A stretch of 64,000 nt of DNA, from positions 4,212,862 through 4,276,861 of the forward strand of contig NC_058510.1 in the NCBI RefSeq assembly GCF_020382885.2, written 5' to 3'. Positions 13,201 to 23,785 of the stretch are shown here, piece after piece (within the stretch, counting starts at the first letter, position 1; every line of letters begins with the position of its first letter). Made by a program: the position numbers and the translations under genes. This DNA comes from Scatophagus argus (lineage: Eukaryota; Chordata; Actinopteri; Scatophagidae). Below the pieces are notes generated by a model that saw nothing but the letters and a program-made list of their open reading frames with translations, did no database searches and had not been told where the DNA came from.

Positions 13201-16200
13201 GTTTGGAAAAGGCTTCTAGTGTTTCTACAGCTATCCTGTCACTATCCTCTATCACCTTTTCAATATTACTTCATATGAAAGACTTTATTAATAGTTCAGA
13301 AAATGTTTGTTATTATGATTTGTGAGAAAACCCCCTTTGGAAACTCTCACATGTCAACACTGATCTCTAAAGTTGAGCATCAGTCAGGTTCTACTTTTCA
13401 TCAGAACAGAATTGGCACATTTCCATTACATGCAGTTTCCCATACATTCTCTACGGCAGAGTCTCATCAACATGCATAAACATTGGAGCCGGGGATGCAC
13501 CTACGCCACCAACAGTATTGCTTATTTGTCAAATATGAGACTGAAACAAGGCGTAAACAGACTTCAGTGATATCAGTGTATCTAAGATGAGCTCTTTAAC
13601 CTCAATTCAACTTCAGGGTAGAAAAAAACAGAAGTATATGCTTTCAATTCAAGCATACAAATGTGCATATAACCATCGTGCCTGTCATCTGATTTGATCT
13701 AAAAGTGACTGTCTGGTGAGTTCAACAAACTGTCTGCAAATGAAACATAAGTAAACATGGAGTGTCTGTGTGTGTTCAGTAGTCCTGGTCCAGGTTATAC
13801 AGGAGTGAGTTGTTTTGAGCCCCAGCACTCCTCAGCACCTCTCTTCTCCCTTTCTCCTTCAAAAAAAGAGAGACAAAAGAGAAGAGAGTCAGCCTGAGAG
13901 AGTCTGTCAATTTGAATTCAAATGTCAACTTTGAATCAATTTCATACTTTTTTTTTTTGTATTTTTGCCCAGTTTGGAGCCTGGGTCAGTATTATTTGAC
14001 CTCGGCTTGTTGCTCAACCCTTCGATGTAATCGTCACCAAATGGTATATCAAAATAAGGTTTTATACTCTGAGTATATAAGGTGACAGACACACACAGAG
14101 GTGTATGATTGTATATTTCAGACTGTGTGTGCATGATATGCTTGGTTTAGTGTCTTTGTCATACCTGTTGGTACTGTCTGACAGCCTCCTTCTCCCGCTG
14201 GATTCGTTGGAGTTCCAGTGCGTCAGGTTTGTATCCTCCAGGGATGACGTAGCTCTCAGGGCGGTTTGTACTGCAGATCTCGCAGCCCGGCCGTGTCGGT
14301 TTGTTAATGTAAGTGCAAGAAGGACATGACCAACCCTAAGGCACAGAGCGGTTCTTTAACTCTTTGCTTTCATTTGTCTTTTTCAGTTAAATCTGTTGTG
14401 ATCCTGGTGCTGAAAGTCTAATTAAAGTTCCATAGCTGCTGTCCATTACCTGGGTGGAGGTCGTGCTAGGGCTCAGTGCTTCACTGAGTTGAGGCATCTC
14501 TAGGTTGATGAGATCTCTGATCTCACAGATGTTTCCCCTCTCTGACCCACCTGGAACAAATAAAGAGAAAAAAGCAACCAATAAACACCTACAAGCAAAT
14601 ACATTTTTAAATAATAAAGTCACACATGAGGCCAGTGAAAAAAATGCTTAGTCTGTGGATTTCTTCTCACCCACCAGTCAACTTGGCTGGTGAGTCACAA
14701 AGTTAATTTCCTATGCTGGTTGCATAGCTGCTATAAATAGGTCAGGAAATAGTGATGATAGTGGTTAAGGCTCCTTCTGTATCAGAATACTACTTCCTCC
14801 AGCTTAATTAGAATCTACTGAGCTGTGACAACACAATCGTACATAAAATTAACCCTATGATATCAGCAGTACATTTTCAGTGGCTCTTAAAACCTTACAA
14901 AGAAATAAACTATGGTAAATAAATAAGTAAACCAGTGGGTTTAGACTTCTCTCTGCTGTTAATGGTGGTAGAAAACAAATTTTACTGGTATAACAATTTG
15001 CTGGGCACCAGTTGTACCAGTTGTGAATCTAAAGCAAATCTGATCTGACAGACCCACATGTTAGTGCCATCACTCACTAGTACTGCTGCTGGTATGGTTT
15101 CGAGGAGGTAGGGTGGTGTAAGGCCTCCGGTCCAGGGATGAGGGGCCATTTGCAGAGGTAGCAGCGGGGGCAAGAATCGGGAGAGTCAGAGATGGAGAAC
15201 TGAGAAGAAGTGCACTCTCCTGGTCCTGCTGGAGAACTTGTCGGGTCAAGCGAACATGACGGGCCGACAGGAGGTACAAGAAGGCTGTGTCACCATCCTG
15301 ATGAACTCCATATGAGGCCAGAGAACGCTGGTCGGTGCACAGACACTGGCCAATCACCCAGCGCTGCACCCGCGGGTGAAAGCCATACTCAAGAAACATC
15401 TGGGGTTGAAAGAGAGAATGAAGGAATGAAAGAAAAGCGACAAAGACTGCAAGGATTTTCGACTGACAGCGATTCTTTAAATGCTTTAAGATAAATGCTA
15501 TTTGTAATTTTGGGTCATCCACATAAAACTGATTCATAAATGAAGACGAGGAGCATTCATCAGACTAACCTGTTGTTTCAGCGCTGCAGTAGTCATGTGA
15601 GGGAAAACTTTCACAGTGATGCAACAGGACGACGAAGAATCCTCAACTACAACAGCCAAGCTGTCAGAAAGGATGAAACAGCAGCCATTGGGCACATAGT
15701 TTGATTAAATCACATTTTAAAGTAAAACAACGATCGATAATTATGATGACCCTCCTACCTGATTTCAGCGTCTTCATAGTCTCTGGCAGAGGGCTGAATC
15801 TTGAGCGCGACGTGTTGTCGGGCGAGCATTTCAGCAAAGACAGAAGCAGACTGCATGTCACCAGCTTCTATGGCTCGGGTCAACTCTATGCAGGCTTCCT
15901 CTACAGATGGATGCACACAAACAAACAAGCCCCATGAAACACATGTAAACAAGGCAGAAAGAGTGAGCAGAGGGGGCTAAAAACTGGTGTTGCATTACAT
16001 CTCGAAAAGATGAGTTAATATTTGCTATTGGCACGGAGGTGTTCAGCGCACATACCTGTCTGTTGCAATGCCAAGGTGTTCGGATGACTGATACCATCCA
16101 GGGGGCGTTGTGTACCATTATCCTGAGGGACAACTGTCAATGAGAAATGTGTTAAGACCAGAAAAAACAGCAATTTAGCTCTTTTTGAATCCGCAGACTG

Positions 16201-17992
16201 AAATCTTTAACTCTTCATTTAAATTTAACATGACTGCATCTTGTCTAAGTAACTAATAACAAGGTGAACACACTGGGCTCAGTCTCTGATCTTAGCACAC
16301 AGAGACAACAGAGCAGTTTATAGAGTTAACTCAGACCACAACTACAGGAAGAGCGGCTGTTCGGTTAGTGGAAACTTATTGAAATCAGATCTGGGAACAA
16401 AAAGCTTTTCATTTTTGCTGCCACGTGAATTATTACGCCCAACAGTGACTCCACATACATTTTGGTTTGCATGTCAGGGTGTGTGACAGTCATAGCTGCT
16501 AACTTTAAAGGTCATCCAAAGCTGTAACTGCGTGATTTTGTATAAATATGATCACGATGTCAGCGCAAAGTGGTCACAAAAGCTGGTTTATTAACAGTTC
16601 ATTCCAGGGCAAGTAAGCACAGACTGGTCTATTGAAATTCCCACCGGATCCAAAATATGAGACTTGGTTACAGTGGTTGAGACTGACGACAGTGACGTTA
16701 ACATCCACTGAGTAAGGCGATAAAAAGCTCTTTTGTCCAAACAAATAAATAAATGACCAAATAGTGTGTTACGTCAAGCTCAGTTCACACAAATTCAGTT
16801 CACTACAGGGCAAATTAATTCCATCAACTGACAGTGCACAACAGGGCTTTCTTGTGATATTACAAAGTATGGAATATCTGCATTTCCCTCACCATTTTGC
16901 TGTGGTTGTAATCTGAAAGAACAGTGAGTATTTGTCAGTAACGATGACTGACCTCTGTGTGCTTCCCTCAGTGAAGACATCACCACCGTAGCCCACTCCT
17001 GAGCCTCCTGCTCACAGCGGAAGTTGAAACTGATGCGGTCATGTGGCGGTGCCGCCAAACTCAGCTCGTGGCACTTTGGTGACTTCACCTCGTAGTTTAT
17101 TGTCCTCAGATCAAACTCAGCGATGGTCTGGGAAAAAGAAGAGGAAGAGAGTAAGAATGAGAAGAGAAGAGATGGGAAGGAAATGGTAAATGAAACACGG
17201 GTTACGTAATACCAGAGTGACAGCCGTCATCATTACTGTATGTGTCCACTTGGTTTGGTGAATACATAATTTTCCAACACTCCATTATATTGTAATAAAC
17301 ATATATGGATCTACCAGATGTTACTAGTTCTGTCACAATCCTCCCAATCCAAGATTCAATTAAAAACTGACACAGTGAACCTTGTGCCAGATGAGAAAAT
17401 ATGGACAAAAAATAAAATAAAGTCACCACTGGTAGTGTGTTAGGTTCTTAGTATCTGATCCACAGGCTACAGTTCACAAAAACGATGCACGGACAGTTAA
17501 ACGTGTACTCACCGCTTCTTAGTGGCTTAATCTGGTCCTGAAAACGAACCAGCTAGTTTGGAAAACACTTGAGGGCTTTTAAAGTTTTATTTCGCCATGT
17601 TTTCACACTACAAATGCTTGCATTGAGTACTGAGTCATATTCAGCATAAAAATTCTTCTTTTGAATATACTTAATAGACGCCCAAAACATTAACAACACT
17701 GCTGCCGTGAACTCACCACGCTCCGGCCATTCCCGCTGCAGTCCTGGAGCGACAGCCGGAATTCCCCGGACTTCCCCGGGTCCATGCTGAGCTGCAGGCG
17801 GAGTGACTCATCACCTGCTCCCGGAAGACACAGCGGCCGAATACCAGAATGACATACCGACACCCGAACCGACACGAGGACGGTGTGGCAGCCAGACTGT
17901 GACTGCGAGGCCCCATAGTGACTGGGGTGGGCGACGGACTGGTCAGGTGTGTGGCCAGGAGTGTGAGTCCAACCGCCTGAACTCAGCGACAT
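10288..17992 (-). CDS. sharpin: SHARPIN orthologue with full HOIL-1-type RBR E3 ligase module
   Basis: Predicted LUBAC-family ubiquitin ligase. Exons in transcript order: 17992-17717, 17127-16953, 16133-16056, 15900-15759, 15660-15570, 15399-15078, 14550-14450, 14335-14165, 12515-12355, 12263-12152, 11884-11705, 11446-11348, 10720-10577, 10368-10288. All phases join: 2133 nt, 710 aa plus TGA. Domains: SHARPIN-type PH-like fold (about 50-150; [20 protein letters not shown]), HOIP-tethering helices (about 177-208; [10 protein letters not shown]), UBL (about 224-300; [11 protein letters not shown] and [13 protein letters not shown], close to SHARPIN), and NZF (C399, C402, C413, C416; [11 protein letters not shown]). 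These are followed by RING1 (from C482), IBR (about 544-635) and RING2. RING2 holds [19 protein letters not shown], whose C660 aligns with human HOIL-1 catalytic Cys460. The protein ends in the HOIL-1-like CQNCH. Mammalian SHARPIN stops just after the NZF, and HOIL-1 lacks the PH domain, so this protein is both in one. Proximity to oplah supports SHARPIN orthology. Ligase activity is inferred from intact cysteines. Confidence 0.93.
11205..11345. repeat. Dispersed teleost SINE/LINE-tail-like repeat
   Basis: The plus strand reads GCATGTCCTCCCTGTTTTC, then CGGCTTCCTCCCACA, an ACATGCACATTAGGGTAA block, CTACATTGCCCCTAGGTG and a TGTCTGTCTTTGTGTGTCAG end. I recognise this word order from a very abundant fish repeat. 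It reaches to within about 3 bases of the splice donor of the sharpin-like exon 11446-11348. The family name cannot be given without a library search. Confidence 0.7.
11478..11512 (+). repeat. Short fish LINE/SINE 3'-tail remnant
   Basis: The words AGACAGATAGATATACTTCA followed by TTGATCCCAGG and GGTAAATT match the common fish motif in which an AGATAGATAC block precedes TTTATTGATCCC and GGAAATT. Only the tail is present. It lies in a sharpin-like intron. Confidence 0.5.
12926..12957. repeat. Perfect 11-bp inverted repeat (stem-loop)
   Basis: TGATCTAATCC and GGATTAGATCA are exact reverse complements separated by 10 bases. It lies in the intron after the NZF exon of the sharpin-like gene. No function can be read from it; it may be a MITE remnant. 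Confidence 0.6.
13776..13856 (-). CDS. Candidate alternative 3'-terminal exon of the sharpin-like gene
   Basis: Between the NZF exon (14335-14165) and the pre-RING1 exon (12515-12355), a strong pyrimidine tract (CTCTTCTCTTTTGTCTCTC then T7) leads to an acceptor GAAG. The following 81 nt are open in the phase left by the NZF exon: 26 codons ([16 protein letters not shown] through NLDQDY), then TGA at 13776-13778. No good donor precedes the stop. Use of this exon would give a 478-residue PH-UBL-NZF protein without the RBR, the layout of mammalian SHARPIN. AATAAA on the minus strand lies at 13284-13289. No transcript evidence is available, so this may be chance. Confidence 0.4.
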   Translation of the reverse strand, partial: EKGRREVLRSAGAQNNSLLYNLDQDY

Positions 17993-18379
17993 CCTGCCGA
18001 CACACTCATGTAGAAAACAAACACAAACACACACGGGGGGAGGGGGGATCCGGGTTGTTTACCTCCTGATCCACGGTATCACCCCAGTATCCTTAATCAC
18101 GATACTTCTGACATCTCAACGCTGGTTGTTTATTCGCCACAGTGAAAGAGGAAGCAAGTGCGCAGAGTCTGTTAACTGTGGAGCGACTTCCAAAAAGTGT
18201 CCCCCAAACGAGAGGTTTCACTTCTCGCTTCTTCCGCTGTCGCTAAAGCGTCGTTTCAGGCAAATTCGGAGTTTCTTGTCCGAAAATAATCCTCGGGATA
18301 TCCCGTACCTTTCTAACACCAAAGGTTGTTGAAAATAGTTTTATGCTGGTGACGCTGATGTTGTTGGTGCGTTTGGGTT

Positions 18380-18420
18380 CGCCTCGCACTGCGCATGCGT
18401 TGCTGGTGACGTAGGCTGCG
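18380..18420. promoter_or_regulatory. GC-rich promoter-like patch with NRF-1-type site
   Basis: About 390 bp upstream of the sharpin-like start codon, the sequence holds TGCGCATGCG (18390-18399), a near-consensus NRF-1 palindrome. TGACGT (18407-18412), a CRE/ATF half site, follows. The surrounding 300 bases are CpG-richer than the rest of the window. This fits a TATA-less housekeeping promoter, read by inference from motifs only. Confidence 0.45.
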
Positions 18421-18581
18421 TTGTTGTGATATTTATGAAGGTTTCTTTAATTAGCTACGTGACACTTGGGCTCGGTTAAGTCGTCCGTTTGCTGGCTTTA
18501 TGTCAACATTTTAATCTTAGGCGGTGTTCCACACACGGGTGTTTTAGGCTTGCGGCTTTAGAAGTCATTTGGTCTTATATT

Positions 18582-18583
<2 letters not shown>

Positions 18584-18614
<31 letters not shown>
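18584..18614. repeat. (GT)n microsatellite
   Basis: An uninterrupted TG dinucleotide run of about 31 bases lies in the region upstream of the sharpin-like gene. Confidence 0.95.
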
Positions 18615-18615
<1 letters not shown>

Positions 18616-18619
18616 AAAT

Positions 18620-19300
18620 ATTTTACCACAGAGGGGCAGCAAAGCATCCCGTATAAGAATGTCATCCCTTTTCTATATAGAAATTAAAAAGCTGCCTACT
18701 GCACTAATGCTGAGACATCACAAAACAAAACACGCTCTTTGCTATTTGCAATTATACCGATATTATACTATGTGACACTCAGTTATAACATGTCAGATAT
18801 GGTTATTGTCCCTTAGAAATAACTGGTGCATTAAATATGTACATGATATCAGTTTAATGCACAGTGTAAATAAACAAGACTTGTGATGTGTGAGAATCAC
18901 TTTCATAAATTTGGATTGCAAGGTCTCCCACACTGTTTCAAGTCATCTATGACTCTGGCTTAAGGCATATTTATTAATAAGCAATTCTGTCATTATAATC
19001 ATATAAACTGGTTTTACAGTAGATCATTTGACCGGTCATGTTGGAAAAAGGACAGCTGTTACTGAAGATATTACTGATGGCTTCATTCCATTCAGCTGTC
19101 CCATGTTATGTGAGCCTAAATGCACAATAGCAGCACCTTAAAGAAAAGGTAGCCTGATTGCAGTCAGTTGAATCATGGATTTTATTATCCAAACATCTGT
19201 AGTTTTTCCACTGCATAATACCACAATGTAATATTAACACTTCTCATCACTACAGGGTATTGACAGTAAAGATACTGAGGCATGGACATAAGTTTTCCTA
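18620..19300. other. Intergenic, no gene seen
   Basis: AT-rich sequence between the sharpin-like promoter region and the tRNA gene. I see no exon, RNA gene or clear repeat in it. Confidence 0.5.
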
Positions 19301-19373
19301 CGACCCAGGTGGGACTTGAACCCACAATCCCCAGCTCCGGAGGCTGATGCCTTATCCATTAGGCCACTGGGCC
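19301..19373 (-). tRNA. tRNA-Arg (anticodon CCG)
   Basis: The minus strand folds into a 73-nt cloverleaf. The acceptor stem is GGCCCAG with CTGGGTC plus discriminator G (one G-T pair). The anticodon stem is TCAGC/GCTGG around the loop CTCCGGA, giving anticodon CCG. The T arm is GTGGG-TTCAAGT-CCCAC. The internal promoter boxes are TGGCCTAATGG (A) and GGTTCAAGTCC (B). The sequence closely resembles known vertebrate tRNA-Arg(CCG) genes. There is no intron. No oligo-T terminator appears within about 30 bases downstream on the transcribed strand, which is unusual and leaves some doubt about expression. Confidence 0.93.
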
Positions 19374-21594
19374 ACACAGATAAATGTCATGACGTGAGTT
19401 TGGTATTGTGAAAACATTTGAGGAACTAATAAAATTGCAGCCTAGTGTCTTTTGGCCAGAAACCCCACACCAACATGAAATACTTTCAGACAAATTTCCC
19501 CGTTGAACACCGACTTCCCAGTCAAGTCTTTTTAAGAGAGAGGGCCCAGCCAAACATGGCCAATGAATATCCCGGCCCACACACCCTGTGGGTCACGAAT
19601 TGTGAGACAATTAACAAAAAATACCGCAGCACATAAGGGGAATGATTTAGACCACATAGCTTAGCAAGCTGTTAATCATTCTGCAAGGAGGGTTTTCTCA
19701 ATCAATAGCGCATTCCTCAGGGTCCTCATGTCCCACAGCAGGGAGGACATATCCTCTTTGAACTGTATAGCAGATAGTAAGACCATGCCATTATTTTTAT
19801 GAATGAAATGTCTTCACTCATTTGCTCCCTGTAGTCGCATTGGGCATGAATGATTTTTGCTTGTACCGTCACAGTTCCTCAAAAAATTAATTCACAAGTG
19901 TAACAGTGCAGGAAGTCTGGCAGGTTACTTCCTGCTGTGACTAGACGGTAGACCCTCTGTGCCTCCATTCATAGAAACTCCATCTGACACCGGCGAGATG
20001 TTCCCATTCAGTCAGGTGCTGATGACACACCGATGTGATTGGCTGAACAGGAGGAACCAGACACTTATCAGAGATACAGCGGTGGAAGCAGTACTCTGAT
20101 CCTTTACTTACGTAAAAGTGCTACTTAAAATTTGTTCTACCCTCTGCTTTTGTCAGCTGTTATTTCAGGGTGAGGATGTTGCCACCCTCCTCCACTACAT
20201 TCACCTCCAGTTCTTCATGTCCAGAGTCCAGTTTGAGCTTATCAAATTCCTCCTCATCTCATCCAGTTCATCAGACATTCTCCTCTTCCCTTCTTCACCA
20301 CCACCAGTCACTGAATCAGACTTAAATGCGTGATGATTCAAGGACCGCATGCTTAAAAATGAGAATTAAAATTACGGATAACCTTCGTGCAATGGGAAGT
20401 CGCTAATGAAAGACCAGAGAAACCAACTTATATTATAGGTCTGAAGCTGAGCACAAAATCCTGTGCGCTTACATTTGTTTGTCTTTAAATGTATTCATGC
20501 ATAGCTCCAACAAAGCTATATTTCACCCACCAAACAGGAATGAACTGAATGGTTTCAACATGGGCTCCCTTTCATAAATCAAACTGGCTTCATTAGTTAG
20601 GGATTCCTCCACGCTGTGGTTTGATTACACATCCTGAGGTCGTTATCATCCTTCCACCATCTGATCTCAGCCCGTGACAAAATTATGGCTGCCCTAATCT
20701 ATGGGGGAGAACCAAAGTGCTGCAGGGCGGAGCTGCTTGCACGCAAGTGCACCTTTCATGTCACACACCATGTAGGAAAACGGCATCAACCCACCTCACA
20801 GTCTTCAAAGATACTGATATTTTACACAGAAAAGTTTATTTCATCTGAATCATGAAAAGCATCTTGTTAGGAAACTGACATTGTAAATGTCATATTTTTT
20901 TATCACATTTATTTGAGCAGTGCTGTCACATTTTGCTTGACCTTTACAGACATTGCTGTGATCCTCCAGGCAAATTTACACCTGAATACATTTGAGTGAG
21001 GCTCCTAACCTCTCACATGTGATTCATCCCTGTTACCTCTGACTGCATGTACTGGTGGCAAGCGCTTGGGATAGTGTGAATTCACAAAGTATATTTAATG
21101 CTCTCATTCCTTCCTGATAGTCAGTTTGACAGCATGGCCACTGATTTAAAATAATTTCTTGAAGAGTTAAAGTTCTGAACAGCTTAGTTTCCAGTGACAG
21201 TCTGGATTTTGCAGTAGTAGATCTTGTCCTGCCTTGTCCTCTTGTAATCAAGCTGATTGATGAAAGACTCATCAAAAAACTCCCACCACAGTTCTGGGTC
21301 ACCGTCTGACAGGCCTATATGAGGTGCTGGGTCTCCCCATGCCCACTGATTTAAAGTTGTCCTCACGTCATTGACTTCCTGATGGACTGCTCTGCTACGT
21401 GACAGACGTCAGAAAGGCTCCAAAACCAAACCTCCTTTCTCAAAGGGGTGAGGAGGGGTGGTGGTGGTTAAAGAGTGTGAGGAGGAGGAGAAGGAGGGGG
21501 AGGAGGAGGGGGGGGATGCTTCCTTTAGTCTGGGATCACTGTGTGTGACTGACGTTCTTGATTCATCATCTGACAACCACATGAGCAGCGTGGA
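19374..21594. other. Intergenic region upstream of prlh
   Basis: No coding exon was recognised. At about 20083-20140 the phrase GCGGTGGAAGCAGTACTCTG and a TTTACTTACGTAAAAGTGCTAC block resemble a common fish repeat. At 21475-21516 there is a purine-rich (GGA)n stretch. Near the prlh promoter, GACGTCA at 21405-21411 and CACGTCA at 21364-21370 resemble CRE/ATF elements. The rest shows nothing I can name. Confidence 0.45.
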
Positions 21595-21602
21595 TATATA
21601 AG
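21595..21602 (+). promoter_or_regulatory. TATA box of prlh
   Basis: TATATAAG lies about 30 bases upstream of the likely first base of a short untranslated exon that ends at 21673 with donor AGG|GTAAGG. A TATA-driven compact promoter is usual for neuropeptide genes. CRE-like words lie about 190-230 bases upstream. Confidence 0.65.
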
Positions 21603-22091
21603 CTGCAGCACACCTGCTCAACAATAACGACTCCAGACCTCCACCAACTGACCTCAGCCTGTCAAAGTTCAGGGTAAGGAGCTGCTGTTTGGACTTTATC
21701 CATTTATTTATTTATTTATTTATTTTAACAGCCTAATAGATTCACTGAGTTAAATGCGAGAGGATTAGGGGAAGTTATGCGTTTAGGGATTTGTTTTAAC
21801 TCAGCTCTCTAACTAAGACCAGTAACAGGACTTTTATGAGACATTATGTGTTTCTAATGACCAACACAACATGTTTTTAAATCCTGGTAAATTCCGTTTG
21901 TACCACAGTATTGTTGGAGCTTAGTAGGCTGGTGAGGTTTAAATAACTTAATCACATTTTTTCATCTCTTATAAATAATGTTCTATAATAATGTTTTCCA
22001 GTTTTCTTTCCTTTTCCTTTGGAGCCAGTGAGTGCTGCCTGACTGACCAGCATCCCTCCGTCCTCTGCAGTGCCTCGGGCGACACCACAGC

Positions 22092-23572
22092 ATGCTGCCT
22101 GGGAGAGCGGCTGATGTCCGGCTCTGCGTCCTGACGAGCCGCTGGCTGCCGGCAGCTCTGGCGCTGCTGCTCCTCCTCTCCTCCAGCTTCAGCAGCGCTC
22201 ACAGCACCACAGTGGAACACGACTTCCACATCGTTCACAATGTCGACAACAGAAGTAAGACTCTTTATTTACTTATTTATTATTATTCTGCTACATTTTT
22301 ATTCTCTGTGTAGCATGTGGGATTTGGTGAAGTAGCTTAGGGAGATTTAAGAGGCTACAAGGTGAAAGGACACAGAATAAGTCACTAAAACATTATTTAT
22401 TGTACTGATGGTCTGTTTGTGTCTCGTAACAGTGAGTTTAATGGGCTGTTAAATCTTTATTCCTGTAGGGATTTATCGCAAGGCACTTGAAAAATATCTT
22501 TCTTCTTCACTGTTTACTTCTATATTTTAATGTTTTGTTGGTGGGCTGCAGTTTGAAAAAACTCTGAATCTCATGAGTCATTTATTGCAGTGAAGTATTA
22601 GGTATTTGTTATTGAACTCAAAGTGAAGAACATCCTCATTCACTCATTTGTGGTTCACTAGTGTATCTACTGTATGTTTTGGTTTGTTTTTTTGCTGTAT
22701 TAAGAAATAATATAATATGAATGATTTATATTAGGTTGCACAGAAGAGTGAATGTTTTAATAATATACCATTTCCTATATACTTTATAATTCCACTGTAA
22801 TACACATTGAATTAGTCTTTATTTGTACTTTTCTATCACAATGAATTACTTCAAAGAAGACTTAAACATAACAATACCCTTTCAGAAGTTATTTCAGCAC
22901 AACATTTATGGTTATTTAAATAAATAAGTTGAAGTTGAAGATTAAATATGTGGAAGAACAACAGATCATTCGTCCATATAATTGTCCACATAATAATATA
23001 TAATTCAAACTTAGGTCCGAGGACAAACGGGGTCCTTGTGTGTTTTGTTTTGTTAAGTCGTTGTGATCTGAGTTCCCTGACTGACTAAGAATTTCTTTTC
23101 TCCTCAAACCAAAAAATGAAAAAATACTCAGAAGACAAAATGAGACAAAGTCCTCTCAAGTTGGAGGGCTGCGACTTAACAAGCATCTGCTAAGGGGGTT
23201 CTTGACAATTTATGGAACACCTGATACTGATAATATTATTACAGAAAAAAAAAAACAGATACCTGAGGACATTTAGGTTTTCTGTGAAAATCTGAGTTCT
23301 CTTTTGCCTTTTCTTACAGCACTGCAAAATATTTAAACATCATAAAATCTGTTTTCTGTTCAGGTCCAGAGATAGACCCATTCTGGTACGTGGGCCGCGG
23401 GGTGAGACCCATCGGGCGCTTCGGGAAGAGGCACAGCAGTGTAGCGGCTCTGGGCAGCGGGGGGATGCAGCCTGTCGTCAGGACGTTGATGCTGCTGCTC
23501 AACAGCCTCAGAAACAAAGAGAACCTCGAGAACGTCGTATTGGGTGGGGAGGACAGGGAATGGTTACCGTGA
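22092..23572 (+). CDS. prlh: Prolactin-releasing peptide / C-RFamide precursor
   Basis: Precursor of a secreted RFamide neuropeptide of the PrRP/C-RFa family, whose receptors are GPCRs of the PRLHR type. Coding exons are 22092-22254 and 23364-23572: 372 nt, 123 aa plus TGA at 23570-23572. A 5' untranslated exon ends at 21673, and exon 2 begins at 22071 after CTCTGCAG. Residues 1 to about 36 form a signal peptide with a hydrophobic core (AALALLLLL). Residues 55-74 are the mature peptide, starting SPEIDPFWYVG and ending RPIGRF. Gly75 is the amide donor and Lys76-Arg77 the convertase site. Arg54 is the probable upstream cleavage point, and the codon for Ser55 is split by the intron. The sequence is of the fish C-RFa type rather than the mammalian TPDINPAWY type. 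AATAAA is at 23761-23766. Paralogue naming (prlh versus prlh2) varies, so the symbol is given at family level. Confidence 0.95.
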
Positions 23573-23785
23573 CAGCGAGTCCTCCCCTTTTCATCCACAA
23601 ACTCAGTGTCTTCTTTTTCTTTTTTTTTTTCTTTTTTTTTTTTTTTTACCTCGATTGAGGTTATAAGCTCTAGCTCTTTATTGTATTTCTCTCTGTTGTC
23701 TGTTTTGAGGCCTTGGTTGATAAGATCGTTGATGAAATATAAATGCATTCTATATTGATTAATAAACCAGGATGTTGTGATTATA
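23573..23785 (+). other. 3' UTR of prlh with poly-T tract and poly(A) signal
   Basis: The sequence after the stop contains a long interrupted T tract (about 23611-23647) and then AATAAA at 23761-23766. Cleavage would fall near 23780. Confidence 0.7.
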
